DNA from: Actinomycetes bacterium | Lineage (GTDB): Bacteria; Actinomycetota; Actinomycetes; Mycobacteriales; Mycobacteriaceae | DNA length: 24,382 nt | Assembly: GCA_023415515.1 (NCBI GenBank) | Contig: JAEZKH010000087.1 | Span: forward strand, 1 to 24,382 | Direction: 5' to 3' | In this document: piece by piece, positions 7,292 to 15,062 of the stretch | Layout of the letters: the number at the start of each line of letters is the position of its first letter | Numbering within the stretch: the first letter of the stretch is position 1 | Program-made: the position numbers and the translations under genes | The notes under the pieces: model-generated | Told to the model about the DNA's origin: nothing | The model's input: the letters and a program-made list of their open reading frames with translations, nothing else | Databases searched by the model: none

Positions 7292-8519
7292 CGTTGCGCT
7301 TCGCGAGTTCGATGTTCGCCAGGTGCTGTGGATAGTCCTTGGTGAAGAGCGTCGTGCCCTGCAGATCGATGGTGACGAAGTACAACCAGTCGCCTGCCGC
7401 GGGATGTTCGGCCGCCGCCAACGCCTCCAGGCTCGGCGAGCAGATCGGGGTGGCGGGAAGCCCTTCGCGCACATAGGTGTTCCACGGCGTCTCCCGCGCC
7501 CGATCGGCGTCGGTGGTGGCCACCTCCTGGCGGTCGAGCGAATAGTTCACCGTGGAGTCGAACTCGAGCCTGCGGTGATCCGGTGCGACCAAGCGGTTGT
7601 AGATGACCCGGGCCACCTTGTCGAAGTCCTGCGGCTTGGATTCTCGTTGCACCAGAGATGCCACCGTCAAGATCTGGTACGGCGTCATCGCCAGCGACTT
7701 GGCGGTGTCGAGCAGTCCGCCCTGCGCGTACTGATAGGCACTTCCGCCCACGAGCGACGAGAGGATCTCGCGCGGTGACGCCGACGGATCGACATCCCAT
7801 GAACCCGGCGCAATCAGGCCCTCGAGCCTGCGATGGTCACCGCCCATCGCCTGCACCGGCTTGACAGCCCAGTCCGGCACCGACAACTCCACCAACGACG
7901 CAGTGCCTGCCGCCTCCCGAAGGTCGTCGACCGACACACAGCGGCGGTCACCGTCGAGATCCACGCACGTCGCATTCGAGATCAGCGTGAAGATTCCGTC
8001 GGTGACGTCGTTGGTCTTGACGTCGCGGACGTCGTCGAGTTGACGCCCCTCGGGAATGACGAGCTTCCCGACCCGACTCTGCGGATCGGCAAGCCGGGTC
8101 ACCGCATCCGCTCCCGAAATCTCGGTGCGCATCTTGTAGTAGCCGGGCTGGATGGCCTCGATCGACGAATTGCCTTGCGCCGCGGTGACAAAAGCCTTGG
8201 ATGTGGCCACCACGTCGTGGTCTTCGAGCGTCTGCCCGATCGCGGTCGTCGAGTCGCCGTCGTGCACCTGGATGACGATGTCGGCCTTGCCCTCCCCGGA
8301 GTAGTCGGAGCCTCCGCCGAACACGCTGTGCCACATCCGCGAACCGAGAAATACCGCCCCCACGACAACAACGATGAACACGCTCAGTGTGACGCCGCGC
8401 ACCAGACGACGCCTGCGCCTGCGCCGCGCTTCCCTGGCGCGGTCAGCGCGGCTCAACCGCCGCCGCGGTGGGCCGACCGCGACGGGCTGCGGACGTTCAC
8501 GTCCCCAGGCGTCAGGCAT
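7269..8519 (-). CDS. mltG: Endolytic peptidoglycan transglycosylase MltG (YceG-like)
   Basis: MltG cuts nascent glycan strands inside the chain at the outer face of the membrane and is thought to set strand length. The 416-residue protein has an Arg-rich cytoplasmic N-terminus (18-41), one membrane helix (about 41-60), an extracellular LysM-like portion (about 80-140) and the catalytic YceG domain. The conserved Glu lies in ASLVQRES (E293), followed by KVARVIYNRL and a FDSTVNYSL segment, as in the family. The start overlaps the ruvX stop by 8 bases, and the stop lies inside the aroE start region. Gene order ruvX-mltG-aroE is shared with many actinobacteria. The Rv2553c homologue was long labelled only as a conserved membrane protein. 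Confidence 0.93.
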   Translation of the reverse strand: MPDAWGRERPQPVAVGPPRRRLSRADRAREARRRRRRRLVRGVTLSVFIVVVVGAVFLGSRMWHSVFGGGSDYSGEGKADIVIQVHDGDSTTAIGQTLEDHDVVATSKAFVTAAQGNSSIEAIQPGYYKMRTEISGADAVTRLADPQSRVGKLVIPEGRQLDDVRDVKTNDVTDGIFTLISNATCVDLDGDRRCVSVDDLREAAGTASLVELSVPDWAVKPVQAMGGDHRRLEGLIAPGSWDVDPSASPREILSSLVGGSAYQYAQGGLLDTAKSLAMTPYQILTVASLVQRESKPQDFDKVARVIYNRLVAPDHRRLEFDSTVNYSLDRQEVATTDADRARETPWNTYVREGLPATPICSPSLEALAAAEHPAAGDWLYFVTIDLQGTTLFTKDYPQHLANIELAKRNGVLDSAR

Positions 8520-9009
8520 TCCCGACCTCGTTGAGTGTTGTCCGCCTCTGATCCAGCCAGCTCTGCAGAATCCCGACTGCAGCGGCCTGGTCGATCATCG
8601 CCTTCTGTCCCCTTGCCCGCACGCCCGCCTCCCGCAGCGAGCGCTGCGCGGTCACGGTCGTCAGGCGTTCGTCGGCCATCCGCACCGGCACGGAGGCGAC
8701 ATGGCGCGCCAACGTCTCCGCGAGGTCGATGGCGTCCTCCGCTGACGGACCGGTCCGGTCGGACAACGTGCGGGGCAGACCCACTACCACCTCGACGATC
8801 TCCAGTTCATCGGTGAGCTGAACCAGCCGACGCAGGTGACGGTCGGTTCTGTCGCGGCGGACGGTCTCCACTGGCGTGGCCAGGATGCCGTCCGGATCGC
8901 TCACCGCGACGCCGATACGAACCTTGCCGACGTCGACGCCGAGCCTGCGTCCCCGTCCCGGGTCATCGGCTCCGGGCCGATCCGGCAGCCGGTGTTCGTG
9001 GTTGGGCAC
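8512..9009 (-). CDS. ruvX: RuvX/YqgF-type nuclease (Holliday junction resolvase-like, pre-16S rRNA nuclease)
   Basis: The 165-residue protein has the RNase H-like fold signature of YqgF: GVDVGKVRIGVAVSD (24-38, D26), VVVGLPRTL (74-82), ADERLTT (112-118, acidic site) and IDQAAAVGILQSWLD (139-153, D140). In E. coli this family finishes the 5' end of 16S rRNA; in M. tuberculosis the homologue has been reported as a Holliday junction resolvase. Both roles need the acidic residues, which are present. It starts with GTG, only 4 bases after the alaS stop, and its Shine-Dalgarno GGAG lies inside the last codons of alaS. The alaS-ruvX-mltG order is widely conserved. Confidence 0.93.
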   Translation of the reverse strand: MPNHEHRLPDRPGADDPGRGRRLGVDVGKVRIGVAVSDPDGILATPVETVRRDRTDRHLRRLVQLTDELEIVEVVVGLPRTLSDRTGPSAEDAIDLAETLARHVASVPVRMADERLTTVTAQRSLREAGVRARGQKAMIDQAAAVGILQSWLDQRRTTLNEVGNA

Positions 9010-9013
9010 CTGG

Positions 9014-11704
9014 TCAGCTCCGGCCTAGCTCCGCGCGTAGAGCGGCCAGGGCCGCGTCGATACCTGCTGCGCCCTTGCCCGAGCCCTGCGCCATGTCCGC
9101 CTTGCCGCCACCGCGACCGTTGACTGCGGCGCCCAGTGCCTTCACCAGCTCATTGGCCTTCAGCCCGAGATCCTGGGCGGCGGGGTTGACGGCGACGACG
9201 AACGGGACGGTGTCGTTCTCCCCCTCGGCGATCAACGCGATCACCGCAGGTTCTGAACCGACCTTGCCGCGGATGTCGCCGACCAGGCTGCGCAGATCGC
9301 CCGCCGACGTGCCACCGGCCATCCGCTGCGCCACCTGACGGACCTTACCGACCTGTTCGGCTCCCGCGGCGGCGTTGACCGCCGCCGCGCGCGCGTTGGC
9401 CAGCCGCATCCGGTCGAGTTCCTTTTCCGCGGTCTTCAACCGCTCCACCAGTTGGGCCACCCTGGCGGGCACCTCCTCCGACGGCACCTTGAGCGAGGAC
9501 GCCAGCCCGGCCATCAGAGCGCGTTCCTTGGCGAGGTGCCGGAACGAGTCGAGTCCGACATAGGCCTCGACGCGCCGCACCCCGGAGCCGATCGACGATT
9601 CACCCAGAATCGTGACGGGACCGATCTGCGCGGAGTTGTGCACGTGCGTGCCGCCGCACAGTTCCAACGAGAAGGGGCCGCCGATCTCGACCACCCGCAC
9701 CTGCTCGGGGTATGCCTCGCCGAACAGCGCCATCGCGCCCATCGCCTTGGCCTTCTCGAGTTCGGTGGTGAAGCTGTGCACCTCGTAGTCGGCTTCGACG
9801 GCCTCGTTTGTGACCTCTTCGATCTGCGTACGCTGATCCTCGGTCAGCGCACCCTGCCAGTTGAAGTCGAAGCGCAGATAGCCGGGCCGATTCAGCGAGC
9901 CGGCCTGAACGGCGTTGGGGCCGAGCACCTGGCGCAGCGCGGCATGCACCATGTGGGTGCCGGAATGGCCCTGCGTTGCGCCGTGACGCCATCGCGGGTC
10001 GACGGCCGCGACGACGGTGTCGCCCTCGACGAACTCACCGGACTCCACGTTGATGCGATGGGCCCACAGTGTTTTCGCGATCTTCTGCACATCGCTGACC
10101 GCTGCCTTGGCGGTGCTCGATGAACCGGTGCCTGCGACGCTGCCCTCGTCGGCGATCTGGCCGCCCGACTCCGCGTAGAACGGAGTGCGGTCGAGGATGA
10201 GCTCTACGCGCGCGGCCTGCTGAGCGTCGTGTGAGACGACAGGGACGCGTCTACCGTCGACAAAGATGCCGAGAATCCTTGCTTCGGTGGTCAATTCGTC
10301 GAAGCCGGTGAACTCGGTCGGGCCCGCGTCGACCAACTCGCGGTACGCCGACAGGTCGGTGTGGGCCTGCTTGCGCGCGGCTGCGTCGGCCTTGGCGCGC
10401 CGCCGCTGGTCGGCCATCAGTCCGCGGAAACCCTCTTCGTCCACGGTGAGGCCCGACTCCGCGGCCATCTCCAGGGTCAGCTCCAGCGGGAAGCCGTAGG
10501 TGTCGTGCAGCGTGAAGGCGTCGGTACCGGAGAGCACCGTGGCGCCGGATTGCTTCGTCGCGCGGGCCGCGTCGTCGAACAGCCGCGAACCCGAGGCAAG
10601 GGTGCGGTTGAACGCGATCTCCTCGGCCACGGCGATGCGCTGGATCCGATCGAAGTCGCTGACCAGTTCCGGATACGACGGACCCATCGCATCGCGGACG
10701 GTGGCCATGATGTCGGCGACGATCGGCTGCTCGATGCCCAGCAATTTCGCCGACCTGATCATCCGGCGCAGCAGGCGGCGCAGCACGTAGCCGCGGCCGT
10801 CGTTACCGGGGCTGACACCGTCGGCGATGATGATGGCCGCGGTGCGGCTGTGGTCGGCGATGATCCGATATCGGACGTCGTCGTCGTGATTGCCGTCGCC
10901 GTAGCCGCGCGGCGCGATGCCCGCCACGAGGTCGATCACCGGACGCAGCAGGTCGGTTTCGTAGACGTTGTCGACGCCCTGCAGCAAGCAGGCGACACGT
11001 TCGACGCCCATGCCGGTGTCGATGTTCTTGCGTGGCAGCGGACCGAGGATCTCGAAGTTCTCCTTCGACGTGCCCTCGCCGCGCTCGTTCTGCATGAACA
11101 CGAGGTTCCAGATCTCGATGTAGCGGTCTTCGTTGGCCTCGGGACCACCCTCGATGCCGTATTCGGGGCCGCGGTCGTAATAGATCTCCGACGACGGACC
11201 GCACGGTCCCGGGATTCCCATCGACCAGTAGTTGTCGGCCATCCCGCGCCGCTGGATTCGTTCCGCGGGTATCCCGGTTACCTCACACCACAGGTCTGCG
11301 GCTTCGTCGTCGTCGAGATAAACCGTGGCCCACAGCTTTTCCGGATCGAAGCCGTAGCCGCCCTGATCGACGGGATTGGTCAACAGCGTCCAGGCCAGCT
11401 CGATGGCGCCTTTCTTGAAGTAGTCGCCGAACGAGAAGTTCCCGGCCATCTGGAAGAACGTGTTGTGCCTGGTCGTGATGCCGACTTCGTCGATGTCGGG
11501 TGTGCGGATGCACTTCTGGATACTCGTCGCACGGTTCCACGGCGCGGCGCGCTGACCGAGGAAATACGGCACGAACTGCACCATGCCCGCGTTCACGAAG
11601 AGCAGGTTGGGGTCGTCGAGGATCACGGATGCGCTCGGCACCTCCGTGTGGCCCGCCTTCACGAAGTGATCGAGGAATCGCTTCCTGATCTCGTGTGTCT
11701 GCAC
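9014..11704 (-). CDS. alaS: Alanyl-tRNA synthetase
   Basis: AlaS charges tRNA-Ala. At 896 residues it is full length, with all parts in order: the class II catalytic domain (SIQKCIRTPDIDEVG, TRHNTFFQMAGNFSFGDYF, and motif 3 GYVLRRLLRRMIRSAK), the tRNA recognition region, the editing domain with HSGTHMVH and CGGTH (four zinc-binding residues that remove mischarged Ser or Gly), a coiled stretch rich in Glu, Arg and Ala, and the C-terminal DHHA1-type domain ending in GRGGGKADMAQGSG. The HSGTHMVH form of the HxxxH site is normal for mycobacteria. It starts with GTG, preceded by AAGGATGG about 7-14 bases upstream. I see no T-box leader in the 78 bases ahead, so control is probably by a plain promoter. 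Confidence 0.98.
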   Translation of the reverse strand: MQTHEIRKRFLDHFVKAGHTEVPSASVILDDPNLLFVNAGMVQFVPYFLGQRAAPWNRATSIQKCIRTPDIDEVGITTRHNTFFQMAGNFSFGDYFKKGAIELAWTLLTNPVDQGGYGFDPEKLWATVYLDDDEAADLWCEVTGIPAERIQRRGMADNYWSMGIPGPCGPSSEIYYDRGPEYGIEGGPEANEDRYIEIWNLVFMQNERGEGTSKENFEILGPLPRKNIDTGMGVERVACLLQGVDNVYETDLLRPVIDLVAGIAPRGYGDGNHDDDVRYRIIADHSRTAAIIIADGVSPGNDGRGYVLRRLLRRMIRSAKLLGIEQPIVADIMATVRDAMGPSYPELVSDFDRIQRIAVAEEIAFNRTLASGSRLFDDAARATKQSGATVLSGTDAFTLHDTYGFPLELTLEMAAESGLTVDEEGFRGLMADQRRRAKADAAARKQAHTDLSAYRELVDAGPTEFTGFDELTTEARILGIFVDGRRVPVVSHDAQQAARVELILDRTPFYAESGGQIADEGSVAGTGSSSTAKAAVSDVQKIAKTLWAHRINVESGEFVEGDTVVAAVDPRWRHGATQGHSGTHMVHAALRQVLGPNAVQAGSLNRPGYLRFDFNWQGALTEDQRTQIEEVTNEAVEADYEVHSFTTELEKAKAMGAMALFGEAYPEQVRVVEIGGPFSLELCGGTHVHNSAQIGPVTILGESSIGSGVRRVEAYVGLDSFRHLAKERALMAGLASSLKVPSEEVPARVAQLVERLKTAEKELDRMRLANARAAAVNAAAGAEQVGKVRQVAQRMAGGTSAGDLRSLVGDIRGKVGSEPAVIALIAEGENDTVPFVVAVNPAAQDLGLKANELVKALGAAVNGRGGGKADMAQGSGKGAAGIDAALAALRAELGRS

Positions 11705-11752
11705 TAGCCGCCATCCTTCGCGGTCTCGGTGTCCTGATCAACCGACCGCACT

Positions 11753-11758
11753 ACAGTA
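11753..11758 (-). promoter_or_regulatory. Possible -10 element for alaS
   Basis: In the 78-base gap between yjbQ and alaS, the minus strand reads TACTGT, fitting TANNNT. It would place the transcript start about 40 bases before the alaS GTG. No good -35 is visible. The element would let alaS and the genes after it be transcribed apart from yjbQ. This rests on a six-base match and is weak. Confidence 0.3.
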
Positions 11759-11782
11759 CCGGTCACATTTGTCGCGCGATCA

Positions 11783-12184
11783 TCAGCCGTTTATGAAACT
11801 CAGCCGCACCGACCGGCGCGGATTATCCCTGTTCAGGTCAACGAGGACGACGCTCTGCCAAGTTCCCAGCAGCGGTCGGCCGTCCTGCACCGGCACCGTC
11901 ACCGACGGCGCCACCAGCGCGGGCAGCACGTGGTCGGCGCCGTGGCCCGGCGAACCGTGCGAGTGGCGGTAACGGTCGTCACGCGGCAGCAGGTTCTCCA
12001 GTGTGTCGATGAGGTCGGCATCCGATCCCGCACCGGTTTCGATGATCGCCACCCCCGCGGTGGCATGCGGGACGAACACATTGCACAGGCCGTCCTCGTG
12101 ACCAGCGCAAAACGAGCGAACCGCATCGGTCAGGTCCACCGTGCGCCGTTCTGTGGTGTCGATCTCGAGTACATCGGAGTCCAT
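11783..12184 (-). CDS. YjbQ family protein (UPF0047; secondary thiamine-phosphate synthase-like)
   Basis: The 133-residue protein shows the family signatures: VPHATAGVAIIET (38-50), HGADH (81-85) and LLGTWQSVVLVDLN (105-118), which fits the UPF0047 GTWQ pattern. Conserved H40, H81 and H85 probably bind a metal. Some members show weak thiamine-phosphate synthase activity in vitro or by complementation, but the physiological role of the family is unsettled, and nothing in the neighbourhood concerns thiamine. The ATG at 12184 is used; a TTG directly before it could also start. The Shine-Dalgarno sequence is weak. It lies 78 bases ahead of alaS on the same strand, as in M. tuberculosis (Rv2556c). 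Confidence 0.88.
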   Translation of the reverse strand: MDSDVLEIDTTERRTVDLTDAVRSFCAGHEDGLCNVFVPHATAGVAIIETGAGSDADLIDTLENLLPRDDRYRHSHGSPGHGADHVLPALVAPSVTVPVQDGRPLLGTWQSVVLVDLNRDNPRRSVRLSFING

Positions 12185-12190
12185 CAATCC

Positions 12191-12196
12191 AGGTTA
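12191..12196 (-). promoter_or_regulatory. Possible -10 element for a leaderless yjbQ transcript
   Basis: The minus strand reads TAACCT, fitting TANNNT, and the expected transcript start falls on or next to the A of the yjbQ ATG at 12184. A weak Shine-Dalgarno sequence agrees with leaderless translation. No clear -35 is seen. Evidence is limited to motif and spacing. Confidence 0.28.
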
Positions 12197-12303
12197 AAGA
12201 ACTCTCGAAGCCGCACTTCGGCCGGAGGACCTGGCAGTGGCCCACCTACGGCTGCCTGAGATGGCGTGACCTGCAACGGGACCCACAGCCGATTGACGCA
12301 GGC

Positions 12304-12329
12304 GTTTATTAGCGAGACGCCGAGGGTAT
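12304..12329 (+). promoter_or_regulatory. SigF-type general stress promoter for the GlsB-like gene
   Basis: GTTT at 12304-12307 and GGGTAT at 12324-12329, separated by 16 bases, match the mycobacterial SigF consensus GTTT-N15-17-GGGTAT at every position. The element lies about 58 bases before the ATG of the GlsB/YeaQ-like stress membrane protein and in the same direction. The rest of the 12185-12386 gap shows only the weak yjbQ -10 and a minor five-pair hairpin near 12206-12220. Confidence 0.75.
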
Positions 12330-12386
12330 CTCCTATCCACCCAGATCCACCCCTTGTTCACCCCGTACCGACCTAGAGGAGTAGAG

Positions 12387-12698
12387 ATGACCATCACCGG
12401 CGTTATCACCGCAATTCTGATCGGCATCGTCGTCGGCGTACTCGGCCGTCTGGTGGTTCCCGGCAGGCAGCCCATCGGCATGCTCGCGACAGTTCTGGTC
12501 GGCATCGTCGGCGCCTTCCTCGGCACCGCGATCGCGCGCATGCTGGGCATTCCGACGGTAACCAACGGAATCGACTGGCTGGAGCTTCTGGTGCAGGTCA
12601 TCGTCGCGGCCATCGGTGTCGCACTGGTGTCGTCGATGATGGGACGCAGGCGCACCGGCATCGTCGGCGGACGCAGGCGTTCAGGTCTGCTCCGCTAA
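12387..12698 (+). CDS. GlsB/YeaQ/YmgE family stress response membrane protein
   Basis: The 103-residue product has three hydrophobic segments (about 4-23, 30-54 and 66-85). It carries the family features: a Gly-rich first helix, a GRLVVPGRQ turn, and a second helix starting with PIGMLATVLVGIVGAFLG. A short Arg-rich tail ends the protein. The family was once called transglycosylase-associated, but no enzymatic activity is established; members are induced by stress. The start is clear: GAGGAG sits about 7 bases before the ATG. An upstream in-frame ATG at 12354 has no ribosome site and adds unrelated residues. A SigF-type promoter ahead and a strong hairpin behind make this a single-gene transcription unit. 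Confidence 0.88.
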   Translation: MTITGVITAILIGIVVGVLGRLVVPGRQPIGMLATVLVGIVGAFLGTAIARMLGIPTVTNGIDWLELLVQVIVAAIGVALVSSMMGRRRTGIVGGRRRSGLLR

Positions 12699-12716
12699 CC
12701 CCCGACCGCACGAAAC

Positions 12717-12748
12717 GAGCCCGGCGGCTGCCCCTGGCCGCCGGGCTC
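12717..12748. terminator. Strong hairpin between the GlsB-like gene and rarA
   Basis: GAGCCCGGCGGC (12717-12728) and GCCGCCGGGCTC (12737-12748) form a perfect 12-bp GC-rich stem with an 8-base loop. It lies 19 bases after the GlsB-like stop and 65 bases beyond the convergent rarA stop. The T tract is poor (CCGTGTGTTC), as is usual for mycobacterial terminators. The perfect stem could act in both directions. Confidence 0.8.
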
Positions 12749-12813
12749 CCGTGTGTTCAGAGTGTTCCCAGCACGGTGTCCACACCGGCGGTACTTGCGT
12801 TCGGCGTCACCAC

Positions 12814-14151
12814 TCAGCGTCTGCGACGAACGATGGCCCGCAACTTGTCCAACCTGCTTGCGATCTCGCGCTCGGCGCCGTGGCCGGTCGGCTGATAGTA
12901 GTCGACACCCACCAGCTCATCGGGCGGATACTGTTGCGGCACTACACCGTCGGGATCGTCGTGGCTGTACTTGTAGCCGACCGCGTTGCCCAGTGCCTCT
13001 GCGCCGGCATAGTGCCCGTCGCGCAGGTGCGGTGGGACGAGGCCCGCCTTGCCCTGCCTGACGTCACTCATGGCCGCGCCGAGCGCCGTTGTCACCGCGT
13101 TCGACTTGGGCGCCGTCGCAAGGTGAACGGTGCAGTGCGCCAACGTGAGTTGAGCTTCCGGCATGCCGATCAGCTGCACCGTCTGCGCGGCTGCGACCGC
13201 TGTCAGCAGCGCGGTCGGGTCCGCCATCCCGATGTCCTCGCTGGCGAGAATCATCAACCTGCGCGCGACGAACCGCGGGTCCTCGCCCGCGACCAGCATC
13301 CGCGCCAGGTAGTGCAGCGCCGCGTCGACATCGGATCCTCGAACCGATTTGATGAAGGCACTCACGACGTCGTAGTGCTGATCGCCGTCGCGGTCGTATC
13401 GAACCGCCGCCTTGTCCAGCGACTGCTCGACCGTCTCGACGGTGATCCTGTCCCCCGCCTCGGCCGCCACCTCCAGCGCGGTCAGCGCCCGCCTCGCGTC
13501 GCCTGCGGCGAGCTGAACCACCAGATCGACCGCGTCGGCGTCGACCTCGACCTTGCCTGCCAGCCCGCGCGGATCGTCGATCGCGCGCATCACCACCTCG
13601 CGGACGTCGTCGGCGGTGAGGGGCTGCAACTGCAGGATCAGCGAGCGCGACAGCAGCGGAGCGACGACCGAGAACGACGGATTCTCCGTGGTGGCCGCCA
13701 CGAGCAGGACGACCCGGTTCTCGACGGCGCTCAGCAGCGCGTCCTGCTGGGTCTTGGAGAACCGGTGCACCTCGTCGATGAACAGCACGGTCTGTTCGCC
13801 GTGGTGTAGCGCGGCGACGCGGGCCTTCTCGATGACGGCCCTGACCTCCTTGACGCCGGCCGAGAGCGCGGACAGCGCCTCGAACCGGCGGCCCGTCGCT
13901 TGCGAGATCAGCGAGGCCAACGTCGTCTTACCGGTGCCGGGCGGACCGTAGAGGATGACCGAGGCCGCACCGGAACCCTCGACGAGGCGGCGCATCGGCG
14001 AGTTCGGCCCGAGCAGGTGATCCTGGCCGACGACCTCGTCGAGCGATGCGGGCCGCATCCGGACAGCCAGCGGGCTGGACGCCCCGACCGGTCCTGTTGC
14101 GCCGCCGGTCGACGTCGGCTCGCCGGGGACGTCGAACAGACCGTCAGACAC
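12814..14151 (-). CDS. rarA: Replication-associated recombination protein RarA (MgsA/WRNIP1 family AAA ATPase)
   Basis: RarA acts at stalled replication forks as a tetrameric DNA-dependent ATPase that interacts with SSB. The 445-residue product has the expected parts: an N-terminal MRPASLDEVVGQDHLLG segment (32-48), Walker A GPPGTGKTT (69-77), Walker B LFIDEVHRF (123-131), sensor 1 TTENPSFS (154-161) with a possible Arg finger at R169, the lid, and the C-terminal oligomerisation region with SEDIGMADP and LPPHLRD-like stretches (here VPPHLRDGHY). The N-terminal DGLFD is typical of actinobacterial members and could be an SSB or clamp contact (inference). It starts with GTG, with GGGAG just ahead, 20 bases after the DUF3097 stop. 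M. tuberculosis has it at the same place (Rv2559c). Confidence 0.95.
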   Translation of the reverse strand: MSDGLFDVPGEPTSTGGATGPVGASSPLAVRMRPASLDEVVGQDHLLGPNSPMRRLVEGSGAASVILYGPPGTGKTTLASLISQATGRRFEALSALSAGVKEVRAVIEKARVAALHHGEQTVLFIDEVHRFSKTQQDALLSAVENRVVLLVAATTENPSFSVVAPLLSRSLILQLQPLTADDVREVVMRAIDDPRGLAGKVEVDADAVDLVVQLAAGDARRALTALEVAAEAGDRITVETVEQSLDKAAVRYDRDGDQHYDVVSAFIKSVRGSDVDAALHYLARMLVAGEDPRFVARRLMILASEDIGMADPTALLTAVAAAQTVQLIGMPEAQLTLAHCTVHLATAPKSNAVTTALGAAMSDVRQGKAGLVPPHLRDGHYAGAEALGNAVGYKYSHDDPDGVVPQQYPPDELVGVDYYQPTGHGAEREIASRLDKLRAIVRRRR

Positions 14152-14171
14152 GCTCCCTGCTTACCACGGAG

Positions 14172-15008
14172 CTACGACTCCGGTTGCGTCACGAAGTCGA
14201 TCAGCTCCTCGACCCGTCCGATGAGTGCGGGCTCGAGGTCGTTCCAGTCCCGCACGGTGGCGCGGATGCGCTGCCATGCCCTCGCGGTGTCGGCCTGGTG
14301 CGCGCGCGGCCAGCCGAGCGCGCGGCAGACGCCCTTCTTCCAATCGGTTCCCTTCGGAACGGTCGGCCACGCCGCAATACCCAGCCGGCCGGGCTTGACC
14401 GCCTGCCAGATGTCGATGAACGGATGACCCACCACGAGCGTGTGCGCGCCGCCCGGTCCGCGCCGCACCGCATCTGCGATCCGCGCCTCCTTCGACCCGG
14501 CGACGAGGTGGTCGACGAGGACCCCCAGCCTTCGCCCCGGGCCCGGCCGAAAGTCTCTGACGATGGCGGTGAGATCGTCCACGCCGCCGAGGTATTCGAC
14601 GACAACGCCTTCGATTCGCAGATCGTCGCCCCACACCTGCTCGACGAGTTCGGCGTCGTGGCGGCCCTCGACGTAGATGCGGCTGGAGAGCGCGACCTTC
14701 GCCTTTGCGCCGGGCACCGCCACAGAACCGGAGGCCGTGCGCGTCGCCGCCGTCGGGGCCGCGCGGCGCGGCGCGGTCAGGATCACCGGCTTACCGTCGA
14801 TCAGGTACGCGGGACCGACCGGAAAGGGCTTGCGGTGCCCGCGGGCGTCCTCGAGCTCCATCCGCCCGTATTCGATCCTGACCACCGCGCCGACATAGCC
14901 GGTCTGGGCGTCCTCGACCACCATCCCCATCTCGACGGGCAGCTCGGCGGAGCGGGGCTTCCTGTGCGGATTGTCGGCGAGCACATCGGCGCCATAGCGA
15001 TCGACCAC
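14172..15008 (-). CDS. DUF3097 family protein with TOPRIM-like core
   Basis: The product matches the actinobacterial DUF3097 family: an N-terminal DRYGADVLA motif, a small beta-rich domain (about 25-75), a variable Ala/Thr/Arg linker (80-105), and a C-terminal region with RIYVEGRHDAELVEQVWG (110-127) and LGVLVDHLVAGSKEA (161-175). The VEG glutamate (E114) followed by a later LVDH aspartate (D166) resembles the TOPRIM fold of DnaG and OLD-type nucleases, but this is pattern inference. No function is known to me. The GTG at 15008 gives MVDRYGADVL, the usual family start; a GTG at 15029 would add seven residues. Neither has a good ribosome site. It lies 54 bases after the deacetylase operon and just ahead of rarA, which hints at a nucleic acid role. 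Confidence 0.8.
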   Translation of the reverse strand: MVDRYGADVLADNPHRKPRSAELPVEMGMVVEDAQTGYVGAVVRIEYGRMELEDARGHRKPFPVGPAYLIDGKPVILTAPRRAAPTAATRTASGSVAVPGAKAKVALSSRIYVEGRHDAELVEQVWGDDLRIEGVVVEYLGGVDDLTAIVRDFRPGPGRRLGVLVDHLVAGSKEARIADAVRRGPGGAHTLVVGHPFIDIWQAVKPGRLGIAAWPTVPKGTDWKKGVCRALGWPRAHQADTARAWQRIRATVRDWNDLEPALIGRVEELIDFVTQPES

Positions 15009-15062
15009 CGGGTGATCGTAGGGGCACACGCAGCGCAGTCGAGCCGCGACACGGCCGACATA

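Noticed and set aside
10361..11707. 448-codon plus-strand frame opposite alaS
   Set aside because: Antisense shadow; the AlaS motifs on the minus strand account for the region completely.
11705..11782. T-box or other riboswitch leader before alaS
   Set aside because: The gap is only 78 bases and shows no T-box core or strong hairpin.
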